Part shown: piece after piece, positions 29,514-38,175 of the stretch | Layout: each line of letters starts with the position of its first letter | Numbering within the stretch: position 1 is the first letter of the stretch | Assembly: GCA_017417385.1 (NCBI GenBank) | Contig: JAFPZF010000032.1 | Coordinates: 21,537 to 85,536, forward strand | Direction: 5' to 3' | DNA from: Bacteroidales bacterium | GTDB taxonomy: Bacteria > Bacteroidota > Bacteroidia > Bacteroidales > Marinilabiliaceae | Length of the DNA: 64,000 nucleotides | Notes under the pieces: model-generated | What the model was told of the DNA's origin: nothing | Database searches by the model: none | The model's input: only the letters and a program-made list of their open reading frames with translations | Position numbers and translations under genes: made by a program

Positions 29514-29867
29514 TTACTCCTTGACGAGGGAGAAGCGCGTCTTGACGAGCACGTCGGAGTTCTCGTCGGCTATCTGACCTTTGAGGTCGAGATTTTCTGT
29601 CAGGGTGAACGAGACGTGGAGCGTCTTGCCGTCTGGGGTGATGGGCTTCATATAGACGGCGTCCTTGAGCTCGGAGATGCGCGTCGGACTGATGCCGGCT
29701 GCATGCTCGGCACATGAGCGCATGAGCATGAGCGACATGACGCCCGGGACGACAGGCTTGCCGGGGAAATGTCCCTTGAAGACCTTGTGCTCTGGGTTTA
29801 TGACGACGTCGTAGTCGAAGGTGCCGTCGGCCGATGATGAGGAGAGTATGGTGTAGAAATCTTCCAT
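29514..29867 (-). CDS. FabZ/ApeI-like hotdog protein lacking the catalytic Glu
   Basis: 117 residues, a hotdog fold of the 3-hydroxyacyl-ACP dehydratase group. HKVFKGHFPGKPVVPGV carries the conserved His, but where FabZ has Glu (PGVxxxE) this protein has PGVMSLM, so the normal acid is missing. Such variants occur as accessory dehydratases in aryl-polyene-type lipid pathways; that is only a possibility here, since no acyl carrier protein or ketosynthase is near. A start at 29867 is supported by a consensus -7 box at 29891-29898, which would lie inside the gene if the longer frame to 29954 were used. First gene of a probable two-gene operon with the repeat protein. Confidence 0.8.
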   Translation of the reverse strand: MEDFYTILSSSSADGTFDYDVVINPEHKVFKGHFPGKPVVPGVMSLMLMRSCAEHAAGISPTRISELKDAVYMKPITPDGKTLHVSFTLTENLDLKGQIADENSDVLVKTRFSLVKE

Positions 29868-29890
29868 AAGGATATTACGTATTGTTACTG

Positions 29891-29898
29891 CAAAAGTA
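29891..29898 (-). promoter_or_regulatory. Candidate -7 box for the FabZ-like gene
   Basis: TACTTTTG on the minus strand fits TAnnTTTG, 23 bases before the ATG at 29867. It decides the start choice for that gene. Confidence 0.55.
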
Positions 29899-30025
29899 AG
29901 AGAATTTTTTGTGATAGGCGTCAGTGAAGGCAGAGAATGCGAAAATCGTACCAAGAAGGCGAGGCGGAGAAGGGTAGCTGTGTCTATGCCACGGATATAA
30001 TGAGGTGTGAATGAGGAGAAATAGT

Positions 30026-30033
30026 TATATTTG
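30026..30033 (+). promoter_or_regulatory. Candidate -7 box for the GH105 gene
   Basis: TATATTTG fits TAnnTTTG and lies 20 bases before the ATG at 30054. Confidence 0.55.
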
Positions 30034-30053
30034 TAGAAACAAGAGTATCGGAC

Positions 30054-32039
30054 ATGAGCAATACAGGGATATTAGTAAGCCTCTTGGTGACGGTCGCGGC
30101 AGTCGTGACGGCAGAGGCGGCAGGCCGCGACGAGGGACAGCGACGGGTCTTGTCTGAGGAGGTCGCACAGAGCTTCATCTGGGAGCATCCCGACCCCGAC
30201 GTCATCAGGTGGGGGAAGCAGAACAATCATTTCACGTGGCAGGCAGGGTACATAATGTTTGCCATGGAGAAGATGTGGCTGATGACCAACGACAGTACTT
30301 ATTATAGGTATGTCCGGCGATATGCTGAGCAGAACGTCGGCACTGACGGAAGTGTCAAGGACTTTGCCCCCCGAGCACTCGACAACTTTATGCCCGGCTA
30401 TGCCTGCCTGATGATGTACGAGGCGACGGGCGAGGAGAGATACGCCACGGCGGCGGAGACGATAAGGCGCGGCTTCGACGGCTATCCGAGGGACAGGGAC
30501 AGTGTCTTCTATCACTCTGTGAGCAAGCCGCAGAACTGGATCGACGGTGTCTTCATGGGGCAGGCGTTCCTCGCGAGATATGCGAGGGTCACGGGTCACA
30601 AGGAGGACCTCGAAGAGGTCAAGAGGCAGATCAGAGGGATGCTGAAGCACTGCCAGAAGGAGAACGGCATGCTGTATCATGCGTATGCCGAGCGGGGAAT
30701 GGCTGGATGGTCGAAGACTGCCGACGCCCATTCCCCGGAGGTCTGGAGCGAGGGCATGGGATGGGGCGCACTTCTGATGGCGGATGTGTATGACGTGTTC
30801 AGAGGCGACAAGGACTTCGAGCCAGAGCTGAGGTCGGCGATAGTGAAGATGTGCAGAGGGCTGAAGGCGTGTCAGGATAAGGCGACGGGCCTATGGTGCC
30901 AGGTGGTCGACAAGCCGGAGGACGAGGGCAACTGGAACGAGACGTCGGGAACTGGCATGTTCATCTACTTCTTGCAGACGGCTGTGGACAAGGGCATCGT
31001 GTCGGCTGGCGAGTATGTTCCCGTCATAGACAAGGCGTATAATGGGTTGATACAGAAGGCGGTCAGGAACAGCGACGGCGGCTACAACCTGACGGACTGC
31101 AGCAGCATTGGCGTCAAGGGCAGCTACGAGGCCTATGTCACTCAGCCTCGCGAGATAAGCACGTATGCGGCGTTCGGCTCTTTCATGCTCGGCGCGGGAA
31201 TTGTCGAGCATAGGCTTAGGAGCTATACTGACAAGATGGTGTATGCGACTGACTATACTGGTGGTCACGTGGTAGTCCTCCGTGGCGATAGCATAGTGAG
31301 GCAGTATGAGGCGAAGCTGACGAACGACATCTGGGCGATGGCCGACGGTGGTCTCCTCTTCGTGACTGGTGAGGGCGCAGAGGAGAGAGATGCGAGCGGC
31401 GAGCGGACGTGGGAGTACAGGAGCGACAGTCACGTGTTCGCATGTCAGCGGTTGCGGGATGGGCTCACGATGATTGGCGAGGCTGAGAACGCGAGGATTG
31501 TGGAGGTCGACACGAAGGGTAGGGCAGTCAGCAAGACTTTGCTGCCGGTGGCTGAGAAGTGCGCTAAGATGAGCTACATGAGGAATGTGAGGAAGACTGA
31601 TGCTGGGACGTATCTCGTCGCACACTATGGTGAGGACCGGGTCACGGAATACGACAAGAAGGGCAGGACGGTATGGGGCGTCGAGGTGAAGGGACGGCCT
31701 CATACTGCGATACGGCTCCCGAATGGCAACACGATGATAGCTGTGGCTGACGGCGACAAGAATCCGAGGATCATAGAGGTCGACAAGGCTGGCGAGGTCG
31801 TCTGGAGTCTATCCAACAAGGACTTGGCTGGCATGCCGTTGCGTTTTGCGTCGGGTATGCACGTCTTGCGCAATGGCGACATAGCGATTACTAACTGGCA
31901 AGGTCACAAGGGGGCTGGAGGTCAGGCGCACATAATGGTCGTCTCGCGAGACAAGCGTATAAGGGCATGCTACTACGGCGGGCATGACGTCAGGACGATA
32001 TCGAGCGTCATGATAGAGGGTGAGGGCGACGTGCATTGA
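30054..32039 (+). CDS. GH105 unsaturated rhamnogalacturonyl hydrolase fused to a beta-propeller-like domain
   Basis: 661 residues. A signal peptide (ILVSLLVTVAAVVTAEAAG) shows export. Residues about 40-390 are a GH105 (YteR/YesR) alpha6/alpha6 barrel: NFMPGYACLMMYEATG, QNWIDGVFMGQAFLARYAR with the catalytic-type Asp, HAYAERGMAGWSK, and SPEVWSEGMGWGALLMADVY. GH105 enzymes remove the unsaturated uronic acid left by pectate or rhamnogalacturonan lyases. From about 395 to the end follow repeated short blade-like units (GDSIVRQYEAK, NARIVEVDTKGRAV, NPRIIEVDKAGEVVWSL), resembling a PQQ/arylsulfotransferase-type propeller; this fusion is unusual. The gene stands alone, 18 kb from the PL1/SusCD locus it could serve. 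Its coding strand is G/A-rich, unlike other plus-strand genes here. Confidence 0.85.
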   Translation: MSNTGILVSLLVTVAAVVTAEAAGRDEGQRRVLSEEVAQSFIWEHPDPDVIRWGKQNNHFTWQAGYIMFAMEKMWLMTNDSTYYRYVRRYAEQNVGTDGSVKDFAPRALDNFMPGYACLMMYEATGEERYATAAETIRRGFDGYPRDRDSVFYHSVSKPQNWIDGVFMGQAFLARYARVTGHKEDLEEVKRQIRGMLKHCQKENGMLYHAYAERGMAGWSKTADAHSPEVWSEGMGWGALLMADVYDVFRGDKDFEPELRSAIVKMCRGLKACQDKATGLWCQVVDKPEDEGNWNETSGTGMFIYFLQTAVDKGIVSAGEYVPVIDKAYNGLIQKAVRNSDGGYNLTDCSSIGVKGSYEAYVTQPREISTYAAFGSFMLGAGIVEHRLRSYTDKMVYATDYTGGHVVVLRGDSIVRQYEAKLTNDIWAMADGGLLFVTGEGAEERDASGERTWEYRSDSHVFACQRLRDGLTMIGEAENARIVEVDTKGRAVSKTLLPVAEKCAKMSYMRNVRKTDAGTYLVAHYGEDRVTEYDKKGRTVWGVEVKGRPHTAIRLPNGNTMIAVADGDKNPRIIEVDKAGEVVWSLSNKDLAGMPLRFASGMHVLRNGDIAITNWQGHKGAGGQAHIMVVSRDKRIRACYYGGHDVRTISSVMIEGEGDVH

Positions 32040-32047
32040 GAAATCTC

Positions 32048-33601
32048 CTATGCCTCCTCTATCACCACCTGATGCTTACTCTCCGCCTTGTCATAGTTTA
32101 TCCCGACTAGCAATATCTTGTTCGTCACTCCCTTTAGACACTCCGGATAGTTCTTCTTCTTTATCTGGTCTATAGCCGCTTTTACCGTCTTATCATACTT
32201 CAACTCCACCACTATCGCCGGCCTAGTCGAATTCCGTAGCGGCACGAACACCATGTCCGCAAAACCCTTCCCAGCCGGCATCTCCCTATGGATATTGTAG
32301 AACGATATCGCCGCATAGTAAGCCAACCTTATCGCGCAAGCCATAGAATTCTCGTCATTATACTTCAATATCGACGATGCCGCAAACCGATATGTGTCGA
32401 ACGCCTTCGACACATATTCCGCGTTCCCCTCTATCGTCCTGTCCAGCAACTCTCTTGAATCCTTTATCGCCCGAGACACCTCGTCCCAGTCTGCACTGCC
32501 TATCGCATTCTCAAACTCCCCTGCAACTTCCGAGTCCGGTATCCTCACCTTCTGTGTATCGGGGTCGTAAGACAGATACCCCAAGTGCACCAGCAGTGTC
32601 AACACGTCGTCGCTATTCTCGACATTCTTCATGTCATTCCTAAAGCTCGACACTTTAACCAGCACCGACTCCCCATTAAGCATCCTCACTATCTTCTCCC
32701 TGACACTGTCTGCATCTATCTTTATATATCGCTCTATCGTCGTAAACGACGCTGTCCGAGTCCAGAAACTATTGTAATTCCTCTTCGAAATCGACATCAT
32801 CACGGAGTTCGGATTGAACATCGACTTCTCGTCGCCTATGATATATCCGTCGTACGCATGCCGCATCTGCTCTATGTCCATATCATGCTCCTTGCAGAGT
32901 TTCTCGACTTCCTCCCTCGTGAATCCATAGTACTTCGCAGTCACTCCAGGGTCTACGACGCTGAACTCCTCAAAATTATTTAGCGCCGACTGTGTCTCCG
33001 TCTTGATAATAGGCAGTATCCCCGTCATATACACCAGCAGGAATATCTTATTCGCCATATTCGACTTGAACATCGACCGCAAAAAATTCACATACTCTGT
33101 CTGCACATCTATACCTACCTCCCTCACGAGCCTGTCCCACTCGTCGATTATCATGATGAACCGGTCACCCGTCTTCTTATTGATCTCTACCAAAGCATTC
33201 TTCAGCGACTCCTTCTCTTCCAAGAACGGATACGTGTCTTTCAGGTCTGCTACAATCCTTTTCTGAGCCGCTTTGACTACCGTCTCTTTGTCCTCGTCCG
33301 AGAACCAATTCCAGTCTATATATATCGTCGGATATTTGTTGAGGTGAGTCTCATAGTCCCTCGCCTTCTCTGCCTCCAGTCCCTTGAACAGCTCTCGCGA
33401 GTCGCTCGACCTGTCATAATATGCATACAGCATCTTCGCCGCCACGGACTTTCCAAACCTCCGCGGCCTCGATATGCATATAAATTTCTTCTCTGAGTCT
33501 ATACGCTTGTTCGTAAACACTATCAACCCCGACTTGTCTACGAAGTCGCTGTTCTTGACGCTCCGGAAATCATAGTTCCCGTAATCTATGAACTCGCTCA
33601 T
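32048..33601 (-). CDS. AAA-ATPase-like protein with PD-(D/E)XK (DUF1703) nuclease domain
   Basis: 517 residues. The N-terminal YGNYDFRSVKNSDFVDKSGL and the modified Walker A SRPRRFGKSVAAKMLYAY (near 45) with Walker B FIMIIDEWDRLV (near 147) are the AAA-ATPase-like family; the C-terminal FADMVFVP...AIVVELKYDK (near 455-475) is the PDDEXK_9/DUF1703 nuclease core. These genes are abundant, often multicopy and of unknown role in gut Bacteroidales. The start at 33601 is preferred over a longer frame to 33673 because a TATCTTTG -7 box lies at 33623-33630 and the family starts with the FxxYGN motif. Its stop is 8 bases from the converging GH105 stop. Confidence 0.88.
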   Translation of the reverse strand: MSEFIDYGNYDFRSVKNSDFVDKSGLIVFTNKRIDSEKKFICISRPRRFGKSVAAKMLYAYYDRSSDSRELFKGLEAEKARDYETHLNKYPTIYIDWNWFSDEDKETVVKAAQKRIVADLKDTYPFLEEKESLKNALVEINKKTGDRFIMIIDEWDRLVREVGIDVQTEYVNFLRSMFKSNMANKIFLLVYMTGILPIIKTETQSALNNFEEFSVVDPGVTAKYYGFTREEVEKLCKEHDMDIEQMRHAYDGYIIGDEKSMFNPNSVMMSISKRNYNSFWTRTASFTTIERYIKIDADSVREKIVRMLNGESVLVKVSSFRNDMKNVENSDDVLTLLVHLGYLSYDPDTQKVRIPDSEVAGEFENAIGSADWDEVSRAIKDSRELLDRTIEGNAEYVSKAFDTYRFAASSILKYNDENSMACAIRLAYYAAISFYNIHREMPAGKGFADMVFVPLRNSTRPAIVVELKYDKTVKAAIDQIKKKNYPECLKGVTNKILLVGINYDKAESKHQVVIEEA

Positions 33602-33622
33602 ATCTTTTCCTTTCTTCCTCTG

Positions 33623-33630
33623 CAAAGATA
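33623..33630 (-). promoter_or_regulatory. Candidate -7 box for the AAA/DUF1703 gene
   Basis: TATCTTTG on the minus strand, a full TAnnTTTG match 21 bases before the ATG at 33601. It decides the start choice. Confidence 0.6.
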
Positions 33631-33681
33631 ACAAAAATGACATTCCCTTCTCTTCCTCCCTCATTCCTAACACTTAATTGC

Positions 33682-33744
33682 ACATTCCTAATTGAATTGG
33701 GTTAGCCCTGTATTAGACTTATCCCCTCTTATGTTAACTTCCGG
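33682..33744. repeat. Dispersed intergenic repeat, copy 2
   Basis: Holds ATTCCTAATTG, GGGTTAGCCCTGTATTAG and CTCTTATGTTAACTTCCGG in the same order as copies 1 and 3. A further ATTCCTAATTGGGTTAG fragment follows at 33791-33807. Confidence 0.75.
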
Positions 33745-33821
33745 TCCCTTCCGCAACCTCCGACCCCTCATCCCTAATTCCTAATTTCTCATTCCTAATT
33801 GGGTTAGTTTATCTTTCTCCA

Positions 33822-33829
33822 TATCTTTG
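33822..33829 (+). promoter_or_regulatory. Candidate -7 box for the subtilisin-like protease gene
   Basis: TATCTTTG, a full TAnnTTTG match, 28 bases before the ATG at 33858. Confidence 0.55.
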
Positions 33830-33857
33830 CTATTATTTCTGTCATTTTATCTCACCC

Positions 33858-35975
33858 ATGATGCACTACTCTCTTCGTCCGATATTCCTCCTCCTCGCCT
33901 TCTTCTTCCCTCTCTTTCCCTTCCCCCTCCCCTCCTCTGCGTCCGCTCAATCCAAGCTGTCGCCCGACCTCCGTCGACACTTGTCTCTCCGCTCTGCCAA
34001 CAAGTCCGCCTCTGCCACCGACTCCCTGACGGTTCTCATCCGGACCGACAACGCCTCCGCCCTCCCCCTCGCGCACTCCCTCCGCCTCAAGGGCGTCAAG
34101 GTCGTCGGTCTCGTTCCTGTCGACAGTCTCCCTTCTGTCTCGTCTCTCCCCGAGGTTGTGCGTGTCGCCCTCCCCCACTCGTGCAGACCTCGCTGCAACA
34201 ACTCCCGTGCCTTGACTAGGGTCGACGACGTTCACCTCCCTATCACAAACCTCCCTATGCCCTACACCGGCAAGGATGTGACTGTCTGTGTCATCGACGG
34301 CGGCTTCGACTTCCTCCACCCTGCCTTCTCCGATGCCGACGGCGTCTCCCGTATCAAGGCTTTCTATAGTCCCTATATCGACTCCGGCTCCCCCGTGTCT
34401 ATCGCTGCCGAGGGTGCCGATGAGCCCTCCACTCTCCTGGGCTCGGCATTCACCACTCCCGAGTCTATCGCTGCTCTTGCGGTGGACAATACCTGTCTTA
34501 GTCATGGGACTCACGTCTCTGGCATCGCCGCTGGCTCTCGCTGGAACGACTTCGACGGCATGGCTCCCGATGCCGACCTCCTCCTTTGCTCTGTCTTCCC
34601 CGAAGGCAACGACGGCTCTGGCAACGACAATGCTGTGACGGTCGAGTGGTTCAACGACTTCTACGACCCTGTCTTGGCACACTCCCTCCTCTTCATCTCA
34701 GACTATGTCGCCAAGAGTGGCAAGCCCGCCGTCGTCAATCTGAGCCTCGGCTCTCAGATGGGACCCCACAACGGTAAGGGTGATATGGTCGAGTTCTTCC
34801 AGGACTTTATCGACGCCGGCATCCCTATGGTCATCGCTGCCGGCAATGCTAATGGAGACAAGATCCACCTCTTCAAGAGGCTCTCCGCTGACAACGACAC
34901 TGTCAAGTCCTGCGTCTACTCGCAAAATAATAGGGTCAGCTTCTACGTCGCTGGCTATAGCCGCCAGATGGCCGACCTGTCTGTCGCCCTCTCTATCGTC
35001 AACGTCGCGACGGGCGAGGAGGTCCACTCATTCCCCTTCGTCTCCTCAACGGCTGACAGCGACGAGGATACGTTCATGGAGTTTAATGTTGCCGAGGACG
35101 AGAAGATCGCTGGCTGCTTCTATGGTGGTCTCGCCTATGGTGCCACCCCCGACGACGCCCTCCGTCAGACTCAGATTGTCGTCATGGGCAAGGGCTATAT
35201 CACCCCTGGCTATGCTGTCGCCATAAAAACTGTCGGCCCCGCTGATGCTGAGATCGACTTCTGGATGGATGGCGATGGCTTCACGAGCCACCGCCTCAGC
35301 GGCTTCTCCGATGGCGACGACGTTATGTGCTGTTCCGAGGAGGCTACTGCCCCCGGCGCTATTTCTGTCGGTGCCTATGTTGGCTCCAATGTGCGTCTCC
35401 AGACTTTTGACGATCCTTATACGAGCAAATCTCTTCGTGTTGGAGACATCGCTAGCTTCTCCGCCTCGGGCTCTTCCTTCCCCGGTATTAGTGTCCCGAC
35501 TGTCTCTGCCCCCGGCGTCAACGTGACGTCTTCTGTCAGCCACTTCGAGCCCCGCTATGCTGATGCTGACGGGTCTCCTGTCGATGGCATGTCCCGAGAC
35601 GGCTTTCTCTACGGCTCTATGAGCGGTACCTCTATGGCGACTCCTTGCGTGACTGGCATCATCGCCCTCTGGCTCGAGGCCTGTCCTTCTCTCTCCCCCT
35701 CCGAGATTAAGTCGACTCTCGTCTCCTCTGCTATCCGAGACGAGTCCGTCCTCGCCTCTCCTGCCGCTTTTGGCGCTGGCAAGGTTGACGCCCTCGGCGG
35801 TCTCCTCTCCCTTCTCGGTCTCCCTGCTCTTCCCCCGAGCTCCACTGTCTCGGTCTCTCCGCGCTCTCTTTTCTCTCCTGACGCCCCTGTCTTCGACCTC
35901 GCTGGTCGCCGTGTCCGTCAGATGCGCCGTGGCGGCTTCTACATCTCGTGTGGCCAGAAAATTATAAACCTCTAG
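33858..35975 (+). CDS. Secreted S8 family serine protease (subtilisin-like)
   Basis: 705 residues. A hydrophobic signal peptide (IFLLLAFFFPLFPFPLPSSASA) is followed by a short pro-region and the S8 domain with its complete triad: Asp in VCVIDGGFDFLHPAF (near 144), His in LSHGTHVSGIAAGS (near 221) and Ser in YGSMSGTSMATPCVTG (near 592). A long insertion between His and Ser (about 310-520) is beta-rich. The end (DLAGRRVRQMRRGGFYI) resembles a short type IX sorting tail, so it may be exported to the surface. A terminator follows at 35999. No inhibitor or partner gene is adjacent. Confidence 0.92.
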   Translation: MMHYSLRPIFLLLAFFFPLFPFPLPSSASAQSKLSPDLRRHLSLRSANKSASATDSLTVLIRTDNASALPLAHSLRLKGVKVVGLVPVDSLPSVSSLPEVVRVALPHSCRPRCNNSRALTRVDDVHLPITNLPMPYTGKDVTVCVIDGGFDFLHPAFSDADGVSRIKAFYSPYIDSGSPVSIAAEGADEPSTLLGSAFTTPESIAALAVDNTCLSHGTHVSGIAAGSRWNDFDGMAPDADLLLCSVFPEGNDGSGNDNAVTVEWFNDFYDPVLAHSLLFISDYVAKSGKPAVVNLSLGSQMGPHNGKGDMVEFFQDFIDAGIPMVIAAGNANGDKIHLFKRLSADNDTVKSCVYSQNNRVSFYVAGYSRQMADLSVALSIVNVATGEEVHSFPFVSSTADSDEDTFMEFNVAEDEKIAGCFYGGLAYGATPDDALRQTQIVVMGKGYITPGYAVAIKTVGPADAEIDFWMDGDGFTSHRLSGFSDGDDVMCCSEEATAPGAISVGAYVGSNVRLQTFDDPYTSKSLRVGDIASFSASGSSFPGISVPTVSAPGVNVTSSVSHFEPRYADADGSPVDGMSRDGFLYGSMSGTSMATPCVTGIIALWLEACPSLSPSEIKSTLVSSAIRDESVLASPAAFGAGKVDALGGLLSLLGLPALPPSSTVSVSPRSLFSPDAPVFDLAGRRVRQMRRGGFYISCGQKIINL

Positions 35976-35998
35976 GTTTTAGGGTTTTAGTATCATCA

Positions 35999-36031
35999 GG
36001 GCGAGTGGGCTTTTGCTCATCTCGCCCTTTT
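35999..36031 (+). terminator. Terminator after the S8 protease gene
   Basis: GGGCGAG and CTCGCCC pair around a T-rich loop, followed by TTTT, 24 bases after the stop. Confidence 0.7.
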
Positions 36032-36035
36032 CTCG

Positions 36036-36043
36036 TATCTTCG
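36036..36043 (+). promoter_or_regulatory. Candidate -7 box for the MFS gene
   Basis: TATCTTCG differs from TAnnTTTG by one base and lies 24 bases before the ATG at 36067. It supports that start over one at 36013. Confidence 0.4.
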
Positions 36044-36066
36044 CCGCCCGTAGTCAACATTTCCAG

Positions 36067-37263
36067 ATGAATCAGAACTCTAGCTTCAGGCAGACTATGC
36101 CTGTCCTCCTCGCCCTCAGCGCCTGCCACCTCTTCAACGACCTTATGCAGTCGGTCGTCTCCGCATCCTACCCCCTCATCAAGGACGATATGGCTCTTAG
36201 CTATGCGCAGATTGGTCTCATCTCTCTCGTCTACCAGCTCGCCGCCTCGGTCTTCCAGCCTGTCGTCGGTTATGTCTTCGACCGCCACCCGGTCAGCCGC
36301 TCCCTCAATATCGCCTCGGTCTTCACTCTCGTTGGCCTCGCCCTTGTCGCCCTCGCCGACTCTATATGGGCTATGACGGTCGCGGTCTTCCTCGTCGGTC
36401 TGGGCTCCGCAGTCATCCATCCCGAGGCCTCCCGTATCACCTCCCTCGCCTCCGCAGGCCATCGTGGCATGGCGCAGTCGCTCTTTCAGGTGGGCGGCAA
36501 TGTTGGTGGCTCTGTCGGCCCTCTCCTCGTCGCCGCTATCGTTGCGACTCGTGGCCGCGCTCATATTGCCTGGTTCTGCCTCGTCGCTGTCATCGCTATC
36601 ATCGTGAGCCGCCCTGCCTGCCGCTGGTATTCGACTTTCCTCCGCTCTATGCGCCACGAGAATCGTCGTATGACTCCCCCGCGCCCTCGCCCTCTCTCAC
36701 TTCCGATGACTCTCTTCGCCCTCGCCGTCATCACGATTCTTATCTTCTCGAAGTATATCTACATGGCGTCGCTCTCGAATTACTACACTTTCTACGCTAT
36801 TGAGCATTTTGGCGTCTCTATCGCCTTCTCTCAGGTCATGCTCTTTGTCTTCCTCCTCTCGACTGCTGTCGGGACTCTCGTCGGCGGTCCTGTGGGCGAC
36901 AAGATTGGCCGTAAGTATGTTATCTGGATCTCTATCCTCGGGACTGCACCATTCAGTCTCCTGATGCCCCACGCCGGTCTCTATGGCACGATTGCTCTTA
37001 GCTTCGGCGCCGGCTTCATGCTCTCCTCGGCCTTCCCAGCCATCCTCCTCTACGCTCAGGAACTTCTGCCCAACAAGCTGGGTCTCGTCAGCGGGCTCTT
37101 CTATGGCTTCGCCTTCGGTGTCGCCGGCGTCGCCTCAGCTATCCTCGGTCAGTATGTCGACCTCTATGGCCTAGACGCTGTCTACGCCTTCTGCGCCTAC
37201 ACTCCCCTCGCCGGGATTGTCGCCGCCTTCCTCCCCAATCTCCATACTGTCCGCTACGCCTAG
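36067..37263 (+). CDS. MFS efflux transporter, fosmidomycin-resistance (Fsr) type
   Basis: 398 residues with about 12 membrane helices. LSACHLFNDLMQSVVSASYP at the N-terminus, the motif FDRHPVSRSLNIAS between helices 2 and 3, and HPEASRITSLASAGHRGMAQ followed by FQVGGNVGGSVGPLL are characteristic of the Fsr branch of the major facilitator superfamily, which exports fosmidomycin and related small molecules. The natural substrate is unknown. The gene is probably monocistronic, with its own promoter after the protease terminator, and converges on thiG across a shared hairpin. Confidence 0.88.
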   Translation: MNQNSSFRQTMPVLLALSACHLFNDLMQSVVSASYPLIKDDMALSYAQIGLISLVYQLAASVFQPVVGYVFDRHPVSRSLNIASVFTLVGLALVALADSIWAMTVAVFLVGLGSAVIHPEASRITSLASAGHRGMAQSLFQVGGNVGGSVGPLLVAAIVATRGRAHIAWFCLVAVIAIIVSRPACRWYSTFLRSMRHENRRMTPPRPRPLSLPMTLFALAVITILIFSKYIYMASLSNYYTFYAIEHFGVSIAFSQVMLFVFLLSTAVGTLVGGPVGDKIGRKYVIWISILGTAPFSLLMPHAGLYGTIALSFGAGFMLSSAFPAILLYAQELLPNKLGLVSGLFYGFAFGVAGVASAILGQYVDLYGLDAVYAFCAYTPLAGIVAAFLPNLHTVRYA

Positions 37264-37290
37264 TCCCCTCTCCAACCCTACAAAACGCTA

Positions 37291-37322
37291 GCGAGGGGAT
37301 GACGTCTCCGCCATCCCCTCGC
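37291..37322. terminator. Bidirectional terminator between the MFS gene and thiG
   Basis: A perfect 11-base stem, GCGAGGGGATG / CATCCCCTCGC, around a 10-base loop. A TTTTG run lies beyond it on the minus strand and a T-rich run on the plus strand, so it can serve both converging genes. Confidence 0.75.
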
Positions 37323-37359
37323 TTCTCTATGTCTTGTTCCCCTTAGGGAGAGGTCCACT

Positions 37360-38133
37360 TTAGTTCAGGAAGTCTGTCAGAGGACTAGTAGCCACTGCCT
37401 CCTCCCTCACTGCTCCGAGTCCCGACTCAAACGCCTCCCTGCCTGCTATCGTGGCACGCCTGAACGCGTCCGCCATCATCGACGGATTGCCCGCAACTGC
37501 TATGGCTGTGTTGACGAGGACTGCATCAGCACCCATCTCCATCGCCGCAGCAGCATGGCTCGGCGCACCAAGCCCAGCATCTACGACGACTGGCACCGAC
37601 GACTGCTCTATTATGAGCCGCAGCAGATCCTCTGTCCTGAGCCCTCTGTTCGTCCCTATCGGAGCTGCAAGCGGCATGACGGTCGCCGCACCTGCCTCCT
37701 CAAGCCTCCTGCATAGCAGCGGGTCCGCTTGGCAGTACGGGAGTACTACGAACCCGAGCTTCACGAGCTGCTCAGTCGCCTTCAACGTCTCTATCGAGTC
37801 CGGCAACAGATGGCGTGGATCCGGATGTATCTCCAGCTTCAACCACTCTGTCCCAAAGGCCTCCCTGCTCATCTTCGCCGCAAAGACGGCCTCCTCGGCT
37901 GTCCGCACTCCACTGGTGTTCGGCAATAGCCGTATCCCAGGCTTCTTTATGTGCTGCAACATGTCGTCCTGCGGGTTCGCAAGGTCTATCCTCTTCATCG
38001 CGACGGTCACCATCTCTGTCCTGCTCGCCTCTATCGCCTTGCTCATCAGCTCGTTGCTGCTGAACTTCCCTGTCCCGAGAAACAACCTGCTCTCGAACTC
38101 CTGACCCGCTATCGTCAGCTTTCCGTTTATCAT
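37360..38133 (-). CDS. thiG: Thiazole synthase ThiG
   Basis: 257 residues, the usual length. [21 protein letters not shown] opens the protein; [20 protein letters not shown] near 185 and [17 protein letters not shown] near 207 are the phosphate-binding parts of the TIM barrel, and the Schiff-base Lys lies in the segment WLKLEIHPD. ThiG joins deoxyxylulose phosphate, an imine and sulfur from ThiS thiocarboxylate to make the thiazole of thiamine. It is the last gene of a thiS-thiE-thiG operon; thiF, thiH and thiC are not in the window. Confidence 0.95.
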   Translation of the reverse strand: MINGKLTIAGQEFESRLFLGTGKFSSNELMSKAIEASRTEMVTVAMKRIDLANPQDDMLQHIKKPGIRLLPNTSGVRTAEEAVFAAKMSREAFGTEWLKLEIHPDPRHLLPDSIETLKATEQLVKLGFVVLPYCQADPLLCRRLEEAGAATVMPLAAPIGTNRGLRTEDLLRLIIEQSSVPVVVDAGLGAPSHAAAAMEMGADAVLVNTAIAVAGNPSMMADAFRRATIAGREAFESGLGAVREEAVATSPLTDFLN

Positions 38134-38175
38134 GTTATTTGTCTTTTTGTCTTTTGTTGTTCTTTTGCCCTGACG

